Part shown: one piece after another, positions 32,066 through 43,195 of the stretch | Layout: every line of letters starts with the position of its first letter | How positions within the stretch are numbered: the first letter of the stretch is position 1 | Assembly: GCF_003075435.1 (NCBI RefSeq) | Contig: NZ_QCZJ01000008.1 | Coordinates: 62,001 to 126,000, forward strand | DNA length: 64,000 bases | Origin: Terrimonas sp. | GTDB taxonomy: Bacteria > Bacteroidota > Bacteroidia > Chitinophagales > Chitinophagaceae | Direction: 5' to 3' | The notes under the pieces: generated by a model | Seen by the model: only the letters and a program-made list of their open reading frames with translations | What the model was told of the DNA's origin: nothing | Database searches by the model: none | Position numbers and translations under genes: made by a program

Positions 32066-35000
32066 TCACATGGCTTTCAATCGCGGAGAAGTCCTGTCCG
32101 GCACATCATTGATGTTAACCGTTTTGGTTTCCTCTACTGGTGTTTGGGTTTGCGGCTCAGGTGTAATGGATAGTTGTATTTTCCTGTCAATGGCAGCTAA
32201 TTCCGTTTTGAGTTCACTTAGCTTGTGTTCCTTTGTCCATACACCATTTACTACTTCCCGAAGTACGGGCAGGTCTTTTTGCATAACCTCTACTTTCTTT
32301 TGTTCCTGTTCCATCAGTCCCGGTATCTTTTCCAGCGCATTCAAAAAATTAAAAGAAGCTGTTTTGGGATCGGTTGCCATATTTCCGTTGTTGTAGGTGT
32401 ATTTGATATTGCCTTCGCCCTGAATAAAGAATCGGTTATCCTTAATATCAACACCTTCCTTTTGCGATACTTCCGTTTTCACCAGCAAGGTAAAACCGTA
32501 CAGGCCGCCGATTTCCTCATACTGCCCTTCAGTGCGGGCTTTTTCCGCCAGTTGGTTCAGCCTGGTGCCGATCTGCTTTGCATCGGCATCAGGCGGCAGG
32601 CCGATGAGCTGCACCGGGTTACTTATCGTTCCGTCCTGTGTTTTTTGTATGCGCTTTTGCAGATTTCCCCAATCCATACCCATACGTTCCAGCCGGGAGG
32701 TTGCAGCATCCAATGAAGCTGTAATATCTTCCAGCTTGTAGCGGGATGTAAGTTTAGAGCGGGTAAACGCCTGCCGTTCGCTCTCCAGTGAGGCAATCTG
32801 TTTCTCCAGTCTTGCCTTTTCCAGCAAGTCGGTATTACCGGAAAGTATCGCCACATATTCCGAGAAGTTCATGCCGGATTTTTCGTCTATGCCGCCCTCA
32901 TCTATGGTACGCTTGCCGAGGTTATTGCTCTTTAACTGGTCAATGAAAAGCTGTTTGTTGTACAGCAGGTTGAACTTATAACTGTCCAGCGATTTTTCAA
33001 CGGCATAAATAATTACGTCCACTTTGTTATCGGCAAAGAATTTAGCAATCTCATTGCCTTTGCGGACGGCACGGCCATCCCGTTGGGCAAGATCACTTGG
33101 TCGCCACGGGGTATCCAAATGGTGTACGGCTACCGCACGTTTCTGTGCGTTCACGCCGGTTCCCAACATATCCGTAGAGCCGAACAGTACCCTGATCTTG
33201 CCTTCGTTCATCGCCTCGATGAACTCTTTGCGCATTTTATCGTTCTTGGCCTCCTGTATAAAACGGATCTCATGGGCCGGAATGCCACAATCCTGTACCA
33301 GCTTGCGTTTGATCTCCGCATACACATTCCATTCACCGGACTTGTAGGTTCCCAGGTCGGAAAAGACGAATTGCGTTCCTTTCTGCGCACTGAACTTCTG
33401 GTAATACTTCGCTATGTTGGCGGCACAGTGGGAGGCTTTGTTATCGGGATGATCGTCATACTTCGCGCTGACCATCCGCATATCCAATGACATTTTGCGG
33501 GCATAGTCTGTAGCGATGAGCATTTTGGCCTTTTCCTCGCTTTCTGACAATTTTGGCCTGCCGAGCAATGTGGCATCACCCGTTTTAGCAAACTCCATCA
33601 GCTTTTTGATGAAGACTTCCTGATCCGGTGTAGGCGAGATATTATGCAGTACCTCTTTCTTTTCCGGGCGGTCAATGCCAATATCCTTAGCGGTACGGTA
33701 ATCGGTTATTTCGGAGTAGAATTGCGCCAGCTCCGGGACTTTAATGAAATAACGGAACCGTTCTTTCTGTACAATGTTGTTGGCTACCGAAAATTCGTAA
33801 TCGGTAGTCTTCCTTGCATAAATAGCTGCCCAGGCATCAAAGCAATTAATGTCCTGTTTTTCCATCGCCTTCGGGCGCAGGTATTTGAACAGCAGATATA
33901 GTTCGGTCAGTGAATTACTGATGGTCGTTCCTGAAAGAAAGGTTGCTCCTAAATCTTTGCCGGTACGTTCCTGAATAGTGCGAATGCCAAAGAGCAGGTT
34001 CAGCGCTTTTTGACTGCCCTGCATGTTGCCCAATCCCGCTACACGATCATGCCGGGTATTGAACATCAGGTTTTTGAATCGGTGGCTTTCGTCCACCAGC
34101 AGATGGTCAATGCCCATCATCTTAAAATCAACCACATCATCCTTACGGTTGGCAATATCATGTTCCAGTGTTTTGAGCCTTACTTCAAGGTTCTGCTTAC
34201 GGACGATCACACCTTTGAGCATCGCCCGCGATACCTCTTTGCCCTGTGCGTGTAACGCATCGAGATTCTGCTCCACACTATCCAGCTCCGTTTGCAGGAT
34301 TTCCTTTTGCAGTTCGGGCGATTGAGGTATCATACCGTATTGGTCATGGGTAAGGATCACGCAATCCCAATCGTTGTTTTTAATATCGCCAAAAATGCGC
34401 AGGCGCTTTTGTGGTGTAAAATCTTCCTTGCCAGGATAGAGGATTTTGGCATGAGGGTAAGCCTTGCGGTAGGTTTCCGCTATTTCGTGTACGTTGGCTT
34501 TAAGGCCGATAATCATCGGCTTATGCGCCATGCCCAACCGTTTCATTTCCTGCGCCGCAGTACACATGATAAGCGTTTTGCCCGCACCTACTTCGTGGTC
34601 GCAGATAGCGCCGCCATTCAGCTTTATCATCCATACAGCATCCTTTTGGCTTGGGTACAAGTCTGCAATGCCGAGCGCTTTCCTGTCCAGTCCCGGAAAG
34701 TCCTGATGGCTACCGTTGTATTGAGGACGTACAAAGCAGTTGAAGGTATCGTTGTATTTATCGGTAAGCCGTTTTTTAAACTCATCATTTTGGGCATGGA
34801 GCCAGTCACTAAAGGCTTTCCGGATTTCATCAATCTTGGTGTTCGCCATTTGTATGGCTTCCATATCCCGCACTTTTACCTTCTGCTCACCCATCATTAC
34901 CTTTTTAGTAATATCGGGCGTAGTATTTACCAGGGCGTGTTTGAGCAGGGCTATACCATCATAGGTGCGGCTTTCAGATTTTATTGCATATTTATCCCGT

Positions 35001-37480
35001 ATAAGGACGTTCTTCTGATCGCAGATAACAGAAAAGTCGTCCGTGTTTTCCGTATAGTGTATGCGGACTGTGGTATCAAATAAATGCGAAGCAAAACGGT
35101 TATATATTCCTGTGGGTATCCAGCGTTCACCGAGGTTAAAATCCAGTTCTTCAAATTCAATACGCCGTGGCCTTGCTTCAACAAGAGCAGCAAGGCTTTC
35201 TCTGGCTTCCGCGTCGCCGGGATGAGCGGACACATACGTTTCTACCTCCTGCGCTTTTTCTACCACATTGCCGGAAATCCACCTTTCGGAAATTTCATAT
35301 CCCTGTTCTAATGGGTTGAAGAAAATACGCCCGTGCAAGGCCGCTTTCAGGTCATCGGCATTGATGCCACTGATGTGTGACATATAGCCCAAATCCACGT
35401 TACCGTATTTGTTCAGTGAGGTGGCCAGCGCCTCATCGGGGTTATCTGTAGCCAGTGTTCCCGTTGAAAAGCTTACAGGGCGCTGGAATATATCGGCTTT
35501 GTGTACCACGCCGCCTACCACACGCTCCAGGTAAGGGACTTCCTTGCCGGCACTGTCCGTCTTAATCAGCTTGATGTTTTCGGCACTACTAAAATTGCCG
35601 TAACGCTTTACAAAGGCATCGTATAGTCTGTTAAGCGTTTCCCTTTCCTGCTTATGTTCGGTCTGCTGTTCCGCTTCTTTCTGGTAGAGGTCGAGATAGG
35701 TATCGCGTATGCCGATATAGGCTTCAGCCTTTGTCTTTTGCATGGAAGGCAACTGCAATGGATGGAACATTGCCTGCCCTTTATCTGTATCAATATCTTT
35801 CAGATAGCCAACAAGCCCTTTATCTATGGCAAGGCTATCGTTACGGTGGAATGATTGAATCGTTCCCGCATAAAGAGCGGGTTCAGGCAGGGAATTAACC
35901 GCCGCTGGTTTAATCTGTTCGCTGTCATTCAATCCCGAAAACAGATCGCCAATAGCAGCTTGTTTGTTTTCATTTACCGGCTTATTGCCGCCAGCGGGTA
36001 CAGGGTTGGGTGCAGGTGTAAAAGGTTGCCGTGCGGTGCTGCTAAATAAATCCACCTGACGATTAGTAATGGGTCGTTTCCTTGCGACGGTCTGCTTTTT
36101 TGCAGTTGTGATTGTCCTTGCAGGACTGGCAACTGCCACTGCTTGCGCTTCACTTCCAAAAAGATCAAACAAGCTAAGCTGCACCCGCTCGGTAGCAGTA
36201 TCAGTATTGGTGGAGGAAAATAAATTTTGCGGTTCCTGTTTTATTGCTGCCGCTTGTGACTGTTGTATAATGGGCGGCTGTATAACCTGTGGTGTTTCCG
36301 GAATTTGTATTACCGGCTCGTCTTTACGCTGGCCATTGTATAGCCGGACATCCAACCTGTTGGAGAAATCATCGGCAAGCATCTGCTTTAAATCCTGTGC
36401 AATGCCTTTTACACCGCCTTCATGTTCGTAGATCCAGGCAGGCTTGCCGTACATATCGGTGTCCCGGTACGGGGAGGTATGTACAATACGTTGCAGGTTC
36501 TCAAAGAGAACATTGTTGGTTATATTTTCAGATATAGTGTAGGTCTGGCAAAAGCGTTCTTCCGCTTCTGAAAGCCCTCGTTTACCCGTGTCTTTTTGCA
36601 GGATGATTAAATCGCTGCCGACTTCTGTTCCGGCATAATCAGTAAATAGATTGTTAGGCAGGCGCACCGCTGATACAAAGTTATTATCCTGCATGAGCGC
36701 CCGGCGTATCGGTTCATTCTTCGGGCTGTTGAGTAAGCCCTGTGAAGTGATAAAGGCCAGTATGCCGCCATCACGCAGCATATCGGTTCCTTTCAGGAAG
36801 AAATAATTATGTATGCTTCGGGCGGCCTGTATGCGTGCTGTGTCCTTACTTCTGGAAAAGGAAAGATCGAAAACGGAAGTATCCCCGAAAGGGATATTGC
36901 TGGCGACTATATCGTAGCTGTTTTGCTCCCTTTCCGGGATTTCTTCAAAGCCGTTGACACGGATATTCCTGTCCGGGTAAAGCTGTTTTAAAACTTTGCC
37001 CGTGAGCAAGTCCTTTTCATAGGCGGCAACATGCTGTGTTTTATTATCTGCGAAGGACTGAATGAAGGAACCTATACCGGCAGAAGGTTCCAGAAACCGT
37101 TGAATGCCGATCCCACTATCACGTAGCGCACCGACAATGGTATCAATTACCGCAGGTGGTGTATAGAAGGCAGTAAGCACCGAGCCGCGCATACTGTCCA
37201 CGTAGCGGTAGTATTGCTTGTCGTCGGCAGCATTTTCGTGTAATAGCTGGTGAAGTTGTTGTGTAAGGGGAAACAGATCCTGCTCCGATTTTACCCATTG
37301 GTTAATGGCTCCGGGTGTCTCTATGGGATTAAGCACGAATTTGAGGCCACCGAAACCACTGTATTGAAGGAGCTGTTGCCTCTCGGTTTCGGTAGCCTGG
37401 CGTTTCTCTTTTTCTAATGTGAATGCTATGCGTAACGCCTCAATATTCTGCTTCAGGTGTTCCCGTTTACTGAAGGCCAT
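32066..37480 (-). CDS. Giant N6-adenine methylase / SF2 helicase fusion (DarB-like)
   Basis: 1804 residues. The N-terminal methyltransferase domain has SAM motif [12 protein letters not shown] (129-139) and a catalytic-type SNIPFGD (194-200), NPPF-like with Ile in place of the first Pro. A long linker (about 380-560) is Gln/Pro-rich. The C-terminal helicase has Walker [17 protein letters not shown] near 965, [10 protein letters not shown] near 1128, and [20 protein letters not shown] and [15 protein letters not shown] near 1460-1475. The architecture matches phage P1 DarB and the large methylase-helicases of Bacteroidota ICEs, which are thought to protect incoming DNA from restriction. It overlaps the DUF1896 gene by 14 bases. 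Confidence 0.9.
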   Translation of the reverse strand: MAFSKREHLKQNIEALRIAFTLEKEKRQATETERQQLLQYSGFGGLKFVLNPIETPGAINQWVKSEQDLFPLTQQLHQLLHENAADDKQYYRYVDSMRGSVLTAFYTPPAVIDTIVGALRDSGIGIQRFLEPSAGIGSFIQSFADNKTQHVAAYEKDLLTGKVLKQLYPDRNIRVNGFEEIPEREQNSYDIVASNIPFGDTSVFDLSFSRSKDTARIQAARSIHNYFFLKGTDMLRDGGILAFITSQGLLNSPKNEPIRRALMQDNNFVSAVRLPNNLFTDYAGTEVGSDLIILQKDTGKRGLSEAEERFCQTYTISENITNNVLFENLQRIVHTSPYRDTDMYGKPAWIYEHEGGVKGIAQDLKQMLADDFSNRLDVRLYNGQRKDEPVIQIPETPQVIQPPIIQQSQAAAIKQEPQNLFSSTNTDTATERVQLSLFDLFGSEAQAVAVASPARTITTAKKQTVARKRPITNRQVDLFSSTARQPFTPAPNPVPAGGNKPVNENKQAAIGDLFSGLNDSEQIKPAAVNSLPEPALYAGTIQSFHRNDSLAIDKGLVGYLKDIDTDKGQAMFHPLQLPSMQKTKAEAYIGIRDTYLDLYQKEAEQQTEHKQERETLNRLYDAFVKRYGNFSSAENIKLIKTDSAGKEVPYLERVVGGVVHKADIFQRPVSFSTGTLATDNPDEALATSLNKYGNVDLGYMSHISGINADDLKAALHGRIFFNPLEQGYEISERWISGNVVEKAQEVETYVSAHPGDAEARESLAALVEARPRRIEFEELDFNLGERWIPTGIYNRFASHLFDTTVRIHYTENTDDFSVICDQKNVLIRDKYAIKSESRTYDGIALLKHALVNTTPDITKKVMMGEQKVKVRDMEAIQMANTKIDEIRKAFSDWLHAQNDEFKKRLTDKYNDTFNCFVRPQYNGSHQDFPGLDRKALGIADLYPSQKDAVWMIKLNGGAICDHEVGAGKTLIMCTAAQEMKRLGMAHKPMIIGLKANVHEIAETYRKAYPHAKILYPGKEDFTPQKRLRIFGDIKNNDWDCVILTHDQYGMIPQSPELQKEILQTELDSVEQNLDALHAQGKEVSRAMLKGVIVRKQNLEVRLKTLEHDIANRKDDVVDFKMMGIDHLLVDESHRFKNLMFNTRHDRVAGLGNMQGSQKALNLLFGIRTIQERTGKDLGATFLSGTTISNSLTELYLLFKYLRPKAMEKQDINCFDAWAAIYARKTTDYEFSVANNIVQKERFRYFIKVPELAQFYSEITDYRTAKDIGIDRPEKKEVLHNISPTPDQEVFIKKLMEFAKTGDATLLGRPKLSESEEKAKMLIATDYARKMSLDMRMVSAKYDDHPDNKASHCAANIAKYYQKFSAQKGTQFVFSDLGTYKSGEWNVYAEIKRKLVQDCGIPAHEIRFIQEAKNDKMRKEFIEAMNEGKIRVLFGSTDMLGTGVNAQKRAVAVHHLDTPWRPSDLAQRDGRAVRKGNEIAKFFADNKVDVIIYAVEKSLDSYKFNLLYNKQLFIDQLKSNNLGKRTIDEGGIDEKSGMNFSEYVAILSGNTDLLEKARLEKQIASLESERQAFTRSKLTSRYKLEDITASLDAATSRLERMGMDWGNLQKRIQKTQDGTISNPVQLIGLPPDADAKQIGTRLNQLAEKARTEGQYEEIGGLYGFTLLVKTEVSQKEGVDIKDNRFFIQGEGNIKYTYNNGNMATDPKTASFNFLNALEKIPGLMEQEQKKVEVMQKDLPVLREVVNGVWTKEHKLSELKTELAAIDRKIQLSITPEPQTQTPVEETKTVNINDVPDRTSPRLKAM

Positions 37481-37904
37481 TGTCCTCTATCCAGATTTGA
37501 ATGGTTCCTGTCAGTTCGGTGTAGAGCAGCTCGTATTCGGGGCTGTCGGCAAACTCTTCCGTGAGCGGGTACTGCTCAAAAACAAGATCGCACACAGGCA
37601 GCATCTTCAGGGCAAAGGGGCGTAGTTCCTCATCCGCCATGTTGGTGTCGAACTCATTGCAAACGACCTTGAAAACGGTATCGAATTTTGAGAAGTGCAA
37701 TCCTTCAAAGAGGATATAATCAGCAATCCCATCGCATTGGGCTATGGGATTGCCTGCCCTGAACGCGCCTTCATAAGCGCTTGCAGCCCACTGTGAACGT
37801 TGGTTGATAAAGGTTCTGTCACCTGATAATTCGGGGAAGCTGGTATTGAGCAGCTCTTGCAGTCTTAATGAGAAATAAGACAAGTCTTTTTCTATTGTTG
37901 CCAT
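37467..37904 (-). CDS. DUF1896 family protein
   Basis: 145 residues. Features are [60 protein letters not shown] and [20 protein letters not shown]. This matches the DUF1896 family, found directly upstream of the large methylase-helicase in Bacteroidota ICEs. Overlap of its end with the start of the 1804-residue gene indicates coupling. No catalytic motif is visible. It may be a partner or regulator of the methylase-helicase. Confidence 0.85.
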   Translation of the reverse strand: MATIEKDLSYFSLRLQELLNTSFPELSGDRTFINQRSQWAASAYEGAFRAGNPIAQCDGIADYILFEGLHFSKFDTVFKVVCNEFDTNMADEELRPFALKMLPVCDLVFEQYPLTEEFADSPEYELLYTELTGTIQIWIEDNGLQ

Positions 37905-38098
37905 ACACGAAATGTTTTTTATTTCTTGATTTTAAAATTAGAGCGGTTAGGATGCGCTTTTGGAGAATGGGCTCGAATTGGCTTTGACTGGCAGCTTTTG
38001 ACTGAAGGGAAAAGAGGCATGATGAACTAATTTGTATTTTTGTGATTTAAGGTGGCATTAAATACAAATTGTATAATCCTCAGAATTTCATAACTATT

Positions 38099-38668
38099 AT
38101 GGCTTTAACAATTTCAATTGTATCTCTACTGATTTCCATGTTGACGTTTTGGTTGACGAGAATTAGAAAAGGTAATTTAAAAATGACACGCCCATCGCTT
38201 ATATGCTTTCTTGGGCAGAATGGGAATGATGAGCCAAAGGTCTTCATGCGAACATTACTTTATGGGACTGCCGATCAAGGGCAATACATTCAAAATATGT
38301 TTATCAGACTTCATCAAGCCGATACAATTCAAAATTTCAATATTTGGGCATACGGTGACAACGGGGTTGTTCGGGGTAGTGGCCTATTTATAAGCAAAAG
38401 CGGTATTTCACTCTATCATCATTTTTTACTTCCTAAAAATGGGCAATGGAGCTTTCTGCCTGGCGATTATAAACTTGAAGTGTTTGCTGAAACAGTTAAT
38501 GCTTCAGCAAAAAAAATATTCGAGCAAAACTTAACTCTGGCTACAGAACAAGCTAACGATATAAAGCAAGGCAAAGCAGTATATTTCGATTGGGCACCCG
38601 ATACAGAAAAATATGTCTCGTACTCGGACGATAGAAAATATGAAAGTAAATTGAGCAGGAGTGTCTAA
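38099..38668 (+). CDS. Hypothetical membrane-anchored protein
   Basis: 189 residues from the ATG at 38099 (MALTISIVSLLISMLTFWLT); a TTG ten codons upstream could also start it. One N-terminal membrane helix is followed by a soluble beta-rich domain (PSLICFLGQNGNDEPKVFMR, YIQNMFIRLHQADTIQNFNI, GSGLFISKSGISLYHHFLLP, PGDYKLEVFAETVNAS). No family is recognised. It is on the plus strand among leftward ICE genes and overlaps the end of the ORF6N gene by 4 bases, so it is probably inserted cargo. Base composition is AT-richer than topB. Confidence 0.55.
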   Translation: MALTISIVSLLISMLTFWLTRIRKGNLKMTRPSLICFLGQNGNDEPKVFMRTLLYGTADQGQYIQNMFIRLHQADTIQNFNIWAYGDNGVVRGSGLFISKSGISLYHHFLLPKNGQWSFLPGDYKLEVFAETVNASAKKIFEQNLTLATEQANDIKQGKAVYFDWAPDTEKYVSYSDDRKYESKLSRSV

Positions 38669-39546
38669 ATACCATTTAGAAAACTAAGCATTTTGCCGAC
38701 CTCCGTATCCATCTTAGAGAAAGCAAACCATTTTTTGCCCAGGTCTTTCAATGATGCTCCTATATGATACAGCTCCGTTCCGTCTATAATCAGGAACCGA
38801 TCATGGGCGTGGGTAAATATCTGAACATCAATAACGGGATATTGGCTGTTATATCTCTGCAAGTCCAGTCGTAGCTGGTTAGTAATGGTCTTTGTGTAGA
38901 TTGTTGCAGAAATATTTGCATCGCGTTTTCCCAATAGTGTGAGTACAGTATCGTCCACATAGTTGTCGATCAGTATAATAGCCCTTTTTGCACTGCGGAT
39001 AATATCGCTCACGAAAGTGTAGGCGTCAAATATCTGCCCATCGTAAAAAACTCCTTTCTCAATTTTTAATTGCCCACCTTCAAGGGCTTTAAAGATCTCT
39101 TCAAATTTCAGATCGGCTTCCAGTTGTTTCAGTTCTACCTTATCCAGCCTGTGGAACAATGCTGCATGGCTCATGAAAGTTTTACGCATTTCCACAAAAG
39201 CATTCATAATCTCAATGCTGACTTTTACAGCCACATCACTTCGCAACACGGCTGATAGCATAGCTATCCCTTGCTCGGTAAATACGTACGGCAAATAGCG
39301 CCGGCCCCCTCTGCCAGTGTTTGAGGTTCCAAATTGGAACCTCAAACTTTCTGTTTCGTCATCGGTCAATTGAAAACAGAAGGTTTCGGGGAAGCGCTCA
39401 AAATTCCTTTTTACAGCCTTGTTCAAAATTTTAGTTTCAACCTGGTAAAGCGAAGCAAGATCGCTATCCTGTATTACCTGAACACCACGGATGGTATATA
39501 TCAACGGCTTTATATCTTTTGGGGATATGATAAGACTATTGTTCAT
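38665..39546 (-). CDS. ORF6N-domain protein with PLD-like C-terminus
   Basis: 293 residues. The N-terminal ORF6N domain has IRGVQVIQDSDLASLYQVET, NERFPETFCFQLTDDE-like text (here FERFPETFCFQLTDDETE) and PYVFTEQGIAMLSAVLRS. A helix follows (IMNAFVEMRKTFMSHAALFH). The C-terminal half, from IFDAYTFVSDIIRSAKRAII, includes LIDNYVDDTVLTLLGKR and HDRFLIIDGTELYHIGASLK, which resembles one half of a phospholipase D-type active site (HxxxxxxD). ORF6N domains are DNA-associated and common in phages and mobile elements. Its start overlaps the topB stop (TAATG), indicating coupling. Confidence 0.85.
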   Translation of the reverse strand: MNNSLIISPKDIKPLIYTIRGVQVIQDSDLASLYQVETKILNKAVKRNFERFPETFCFQLTDDETESLRFQFGTSNTGRGGRRYLPYVFTEQGIAMLSAVLRSDVAVKVSIEIMNAFVEMRKTFMSHAALFHRLDKVELKQLEADLKFEEIFKALEGGQLKIEKGVFYDGQIFDAYTFVSDIIRSAKRAIILIDNYVDDTVLTLLGKRDANISATIYTKTITNQLRLDLQRYNSQYPVIDVQIFTHAHDRFLIIDGTELYHIGASLKDLGKKWFAFSKMDTEVGKMLSFLNGI

Positions 39547-41627
39547 TATTTATTCGCTTCGTTGTTTTCAAATTCAAAAGAAGATTCAGCCTTTTCATTC
39601 AGAACGATATAGGCATCAAACTTTTTCCCCGATTTGCTTTTCATGCCTTTGATGAGATTCGTTTTTCCCTTTCTGATAAGTTGCTCAATATCCTGTACAC
39701 TTAACTGTACGCCGCAGATATTACGGAACTGTACCCAACTACAAGCCTCATCGGGGCATTTTACAAGCTTGTCCCTTATGATGAGCTGATGGTTTTTGCA
39801 CTTCGGGCAAACTACCTCCGGCAGCTTGCCCATGTTTACGGATGTACTGAATAGCTCACGGGTAATAGACGTGGCATACACTTCCATTTCTTTTTGAAAA
39901 GAAGCGGCATCCGCTTCACTGTTTTCAATTTTTTGCAAGGCCAGTTCCCATTCGGCAGTCATGGCTACATCGGCAATCTTTTTGTCCTTTACCAGATGGT
40001 ACACCTGCAATCCCTTTTCGGTAGGGATAAGGGCTTTCTTTTCCCGCTGGATATAGTTGCGTGTAAACAAGGTTTCAATGATGGCGGCCCGTGTAGCAGG
40101 CGTACCGATCCCGATGTTCTGCAATGCCTTACGTTCCTCTTCATTCTCTATTTCCTTTCCGGCTGTTTCCATAGCGGATAGCAGGCCCGCTTCGGTATAG
40201 AGAACGGGCGGCTTGGTTTTCTTTTCCAACGCCACCGCATTTTTAATTTTCAGCTCATCATCTTTTTTCAGCTCAGGCAGATCCTGCACGGGTTCGGTGT
40301 CTTCATCGGAGAAGTTACCTTTGATTGCACGCCAACCAGGTTCAAGAATTTTACAGCCCTTCAATGTGAAGTCATAATGCAATACCAGCACATTCACGTC
40401 GGTTATTTCTTTGGAGCAGGCTTGTGAAATGGCCTCCAGCAACCGGAGGGCGATCATATCATAAATGGCATTTTCCTTAGCGGGCAATGCCGAGGGGATT
40501 TTATCTGTAATGAGCAGCCCGTGATGGTCTGTTACCTTCAGGTCATTGACAATGCGTTTATTGAAACGCCCCCATTTCATTTTCGATACAGCTTCCTTAC
40601 AGGAATCCCTGTCGTTCAATGCCCGGACAAGACCGGTGATTTCCGGCCACATATCTTCAGGTATATGCTTGCTGCCAGTGCGTGGATAGGTAATAAATTT
40701 CTTTTCGTACAGGCTTTGAGCAATATTCAGCGTTTCTTCGGCAGAAAAGTTCAGCCTTTTATTGGCTTCTTTCTGCAAGCCTGTAAGGTCAAATAACAAT
40801 GGCGGCTGTTCCGAAACGGTTTTGCTTTCAATGGAGGTTACAGAAGCTGTTCCGCTACGCTGGATGGCCTTCAGTACATCTTCCGCCTGTTTCTTATCGT
40901 TCCATTTTGTTTTGGAAAGGCTCTTGAAATCAATGAACTCTTTACGGTGTTCCAACTGGATTTGCCAATAAAGCTGCACATTGAAATTCTTATTGTCGAG
41001 GTAGCGTTTGCAAATCAGGGCCAGTGTCGGGGTCTGCACCCTGCCCAATGAATATATACCGCTTCCGGCGGCAATGCTCAATGCCTGTGAAGCGTTAATC
41101 CCCACTAACCAATCGGCACGGCTTCTGCCTTTTGCCGCGTGGTACAATCCATCAAATTCGCTACCGGGTTTGAGGTTATCAAAACCTTGTTTAATTGCCT
41201 TTTCGGTCAGCGAACTGATCCACAGCCGTTCAAAGGGTTTCGTGCATTTCAGGTATTCATAGATATAGCGGAAGATCAGCTCCCCTTCACGTCCGGCATC
41301 GGTAGCCACAATGATACTACTGCAACGGTTGATAACCTGCTCAATAATTTTCAGTTGTTTCAAAGCGCCTGCATCGGACGTATAACCTTTATCCTTTTTT
41401 ACTTTCCTTACTGTTAATAAAAAGGGATTGGGCAATATCGGTAAGGCGGCTTTCTGAAAACCTGAAAGCCCGTAATCTTCCGGCATACCCAATCCCACCA
41501 AATGCCCCAATGCCCAGGTAACATAATAGCCATTACCGGTGAGGAAACCATCTTTCTTTTCAGTAGCTCCTAACAGGCTGGCTATTTCCCGCGCCACACT
41601 TGGCTTTTCTGCAATCACTGCTTTCAT
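39546..41627 (-). CDS. topB: DNA topoisomerase III (type IA)
   Basis: 693 residues. The TOPRIM domain starts MKAVIAEKPSVAREIASLLG and contains IVATDAGREGELIFRYIY. The active-site Tyr is in SGIYSLGRVQTPTLALICKR near residue 193. Later core motifs are LYEKKFITYPRTGSKHIPED and GIGTPATRAAIIETLFTRNY. The C-terminus has a zinc-finger-like CPKCKNHQ...CPDEAC. ICE-borne TopB is standard in Bacteroidota elements and may resolve DNA during transfer or replication. It is coupled to the ORF6N gene and 19 bases after the DUF3945 gene. Confidence 0.95.
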   Translation of the reverse strand: MKAVIAEKPSVAREIASLLGATEKKDGFLTGNGYYVTWALGHLVGLGMPEDYGLSGFQKAALPILPNPFLLTVRKVKKDKGYTSDAGALKQLKIIEQVINRCSSIIVATDAGREGELIFRYIYEYLKCTKPFERLWISSLTEKAIKQGFDNLKPGSEFDGLYHAAKGRSRADWLVGINASQALSIAAGSGIYSLGRVQTPTLALICKRYLDNKNFNVQLYWQIQLEHRKEFIDFKSLSKTKWNDKKQAEDVLKAIQRSGTASVTSIESKTVSEQPPLLFDLTGLQKEANKRLNFSAEETLNIAQSLYEKKFITYPRTGSKHIPEDMWPEITGLVRALNDRDSCKEAVSKMKWGRFNKRIVNDLKVTDHHGLLITDKIPSALPAKENAIYDMIALRLLEAISQACSKEITDVNVLVLHYDFTLKGCKILEPGWRAIKGNFSDEDTEPVQDLPELKKDDELKIKNAVALEKKTKPPVLYTEAGLLSAMETAGKEIENEEERKALQNIGIGTPATRAAIIETLFTRNYIQREKKALIPTEKGLQVYHLVKDKKIADVAMTAEWELALQKIENSEADAASFQKEMEVYATSITRELFSTSVNMGKLPEVVCPKCKNHQLIIRDKLVKCPDEACSWVQFRNICGVQLSVQDIEQLIRKGKTNLIKGMKSKSGKKFDAYIVLNEKAESSFEFENNEANK

Positions 41628-41646
41628 AACTCATCGTTTTATGTGA

Positions 41647-43110
41647 TTACATTTTTCTACCCCTGGACTTGGCTGGCGTTTGGGGTTTCTCTTGTTTTTC
41701 CTGTTGCTTTTTGCTGTCCGGCTCTTTCTGTCCTGATTTCAGCGGCTCCTTAATATTCTTTGTAGCCTCATTGGTCTTGCCTTCAGAGTTAACCGCAGTC
41801 TGCGTTTTATGAGCTTCGGCAGGCTGTATCTTCTCTTTCATCTTATTTGGATTGCTGAAAGAGAAATCGGTTCTGCCGGTATCCTTGTTGAAGGTCAGGT
41901 AACCTTTGTATTCCTTGCCTTGCTTGTCCATCAATCCGGCTACGTAAATAGTCTGGCCTTCTTTGAACTTCTGGTATTGCTCATTGTCCAGCTCTTTGCC
42001 TCTTACGGTTCGCGGCGCTTCCGTCGGCTGACCTTGCGTATTGCTTTGTGTCTGGCGGTTGTTATTGCTCCTGTCAAACAGAAACTCTACATAACGCTTA
42101 TCAGCATTGAACTGAACATTTGCGTTGAAAGGCTCACCTTTTTTGGAAATCATGCCTTCTATATAAAGCGGCTTGCCTTCCATCAAAGTTTGCTTTTGCT
42201 GTTCACTAAGCATTACACCTTTAATTTCATCCGGGATTTTTATCCTGTCGGTACGCAAGGCAACCAGTTCGTTGGTCAGCCTGTCCACGCTGATGATAGA
42301 AGGCATGGTTTCACCTGTTTTGGGATTGGTCAGGTCAACAACGCGGCCCATATTGCCGGTTTTAAGCAGGTTATCTTTATCTTCTTTAGTGAACTCATAG
42401 CCGAAAAACGGGAAATTAAGATTCGGCTCCTTGCGGATGCCGTGAATAGCAACTACTACTGCTCCCTCGTCATTTTGTTGCAGCGAGAGCCTTGCATCCA
42501 TACGCGTGACAGCGGTTCCCAGGTTAAGGCTTACCGGCACCAGCTCATTCGTTTTAAAGCCTTTTAATAGAGGATCGAGCAGGTTCAGCTTTTCAAGTCT
42601 TTCCTTACTCAATCCGAGATTGGACATAGTTTCCCAATCAATCTGTTCCGGCTTGTAGCGATATTCGCCGGTAGCCGGTGTCGTTTGTGTTGTTTCCATA
42701 TTACTTTTATTTTCTTGTTTTTGTTCGGGCTTTTCTTCCGGTTTTATTTCAGGCTTTACTTCGTGTTGCTTCATTAGCTGCTCACCCTGTTTGGTAGGTG
42801 TGTCAATGTGTTTCTGCATTTCATGTGCAGTATCGGTTGCACCGGCGGCAGATACTTTGAAAAAAGTAAAGTGGGTCGGGTTCTTTAGCTGCCTGAGAAA
42901 ATTGGAAAAGAAGTTGGAGAAGATGTCACCGTGCTTGTCCACACGCATGAATTCGTTTTGATTTTTCTTATCAGCATCTACGGTTTCGAGTTCGCCATTT
43001 TTGCCAATGCCCTTAACCGCTTGGATTTTCTTTTTGTCCTTTTCCAGCACCAGCAGAATATCAGATAGCTGATCCGGGGAATTCTGCTTCACTACGGTTT
43101 GATCACTCAT
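41647..43110 (-). CDS. DUF3945/DUF4099 protein
   Basis: 487 residues. The N-terminal part (LSDILLVLEKDKKKIQAVKG, GIGKNGELETVDADKKNQNE) is followed by a Lys/Glu/Gln-rich linker, a DUF4099-like segment (QIDWETMSNLGLSKERLEKL, LLDPLLKGFKTNELVPVSLN) and DUF3945 repeats (IPDEIKGVMLSEQQKQTLME, KPLYIEGMISKKGEPFNANV; then YQKFKEGQTIYVAGLMDKQG). The tail is basic and disordered (KSRGRKM). It is a conserved partner of topB in Bacteroidota ICEs. The biochemical function is unknown; binding of nucleic acid or TopB is plausible. Confidence 0.85.
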   Translation of the reverse strand: MSDQTVVKQNSPDQLSDILLVLEKDKKKIQAVKGIGKNGELETVDADKKNQNEFMRVDKHGDIFSNFFSNFLRQLKNPTHFTFFKVSAAGATDTAHEMQKHIDTPTKQGEQLMKQHEVKPEIKPEEKPEQKQENKSNMETTQTTPATGEYRYKPEQIDWETMSNLGLSKERLEKLNLLDPLLKGFKTNELVPVSLNLGTAVTRMDARLSLQQNDEGAVVVAIHGIRKEPNLNFPFFGYEFTKEDKDNLLKTGNMGRVVDLTNPKTGETMPSIISVDRLTNELVALRTDRIKIPDEIKGVMLSEQQKQTLMEGKPLYIEGMISKKGEPFNANVQFNADKRYVEFLFDRSNNNRQTQSNTQGQPTEAPRTVRGKELDNEQYQKFKEGQTIYVAGLMDKQGKEYKGYLTFNKDTGRTDFSFSNPNKMKEKIQPAEAHKTQTAVNSEGKTNEATKNIKEPLKSGQKEPDSKKQQEKQEKPQTPAKSRGRKM

Positions 43111-43195
43111 AATTTTAATATTTAAAATTTCATTTATCCGAAAATAGAAGTAGGGGTAACATGGATGTTCTGTTGACTTTCTCTGACTTTACTTG

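Noticed and set aside
34292-35083. Open plus-strand frame of 263 codons
   Set aside because: It lies fully inside and opposite to the 1804-residue methylase-helicase gene, whose protein motifs are intact. The translation is hydrophobic and cysteine-scattered without domain features.
41809-42567. Open plus-strand frame of 252 codons
   Set aside because: It is opposite to the DUF3945 gene and has no recognisable domain; it is a shadow frame.
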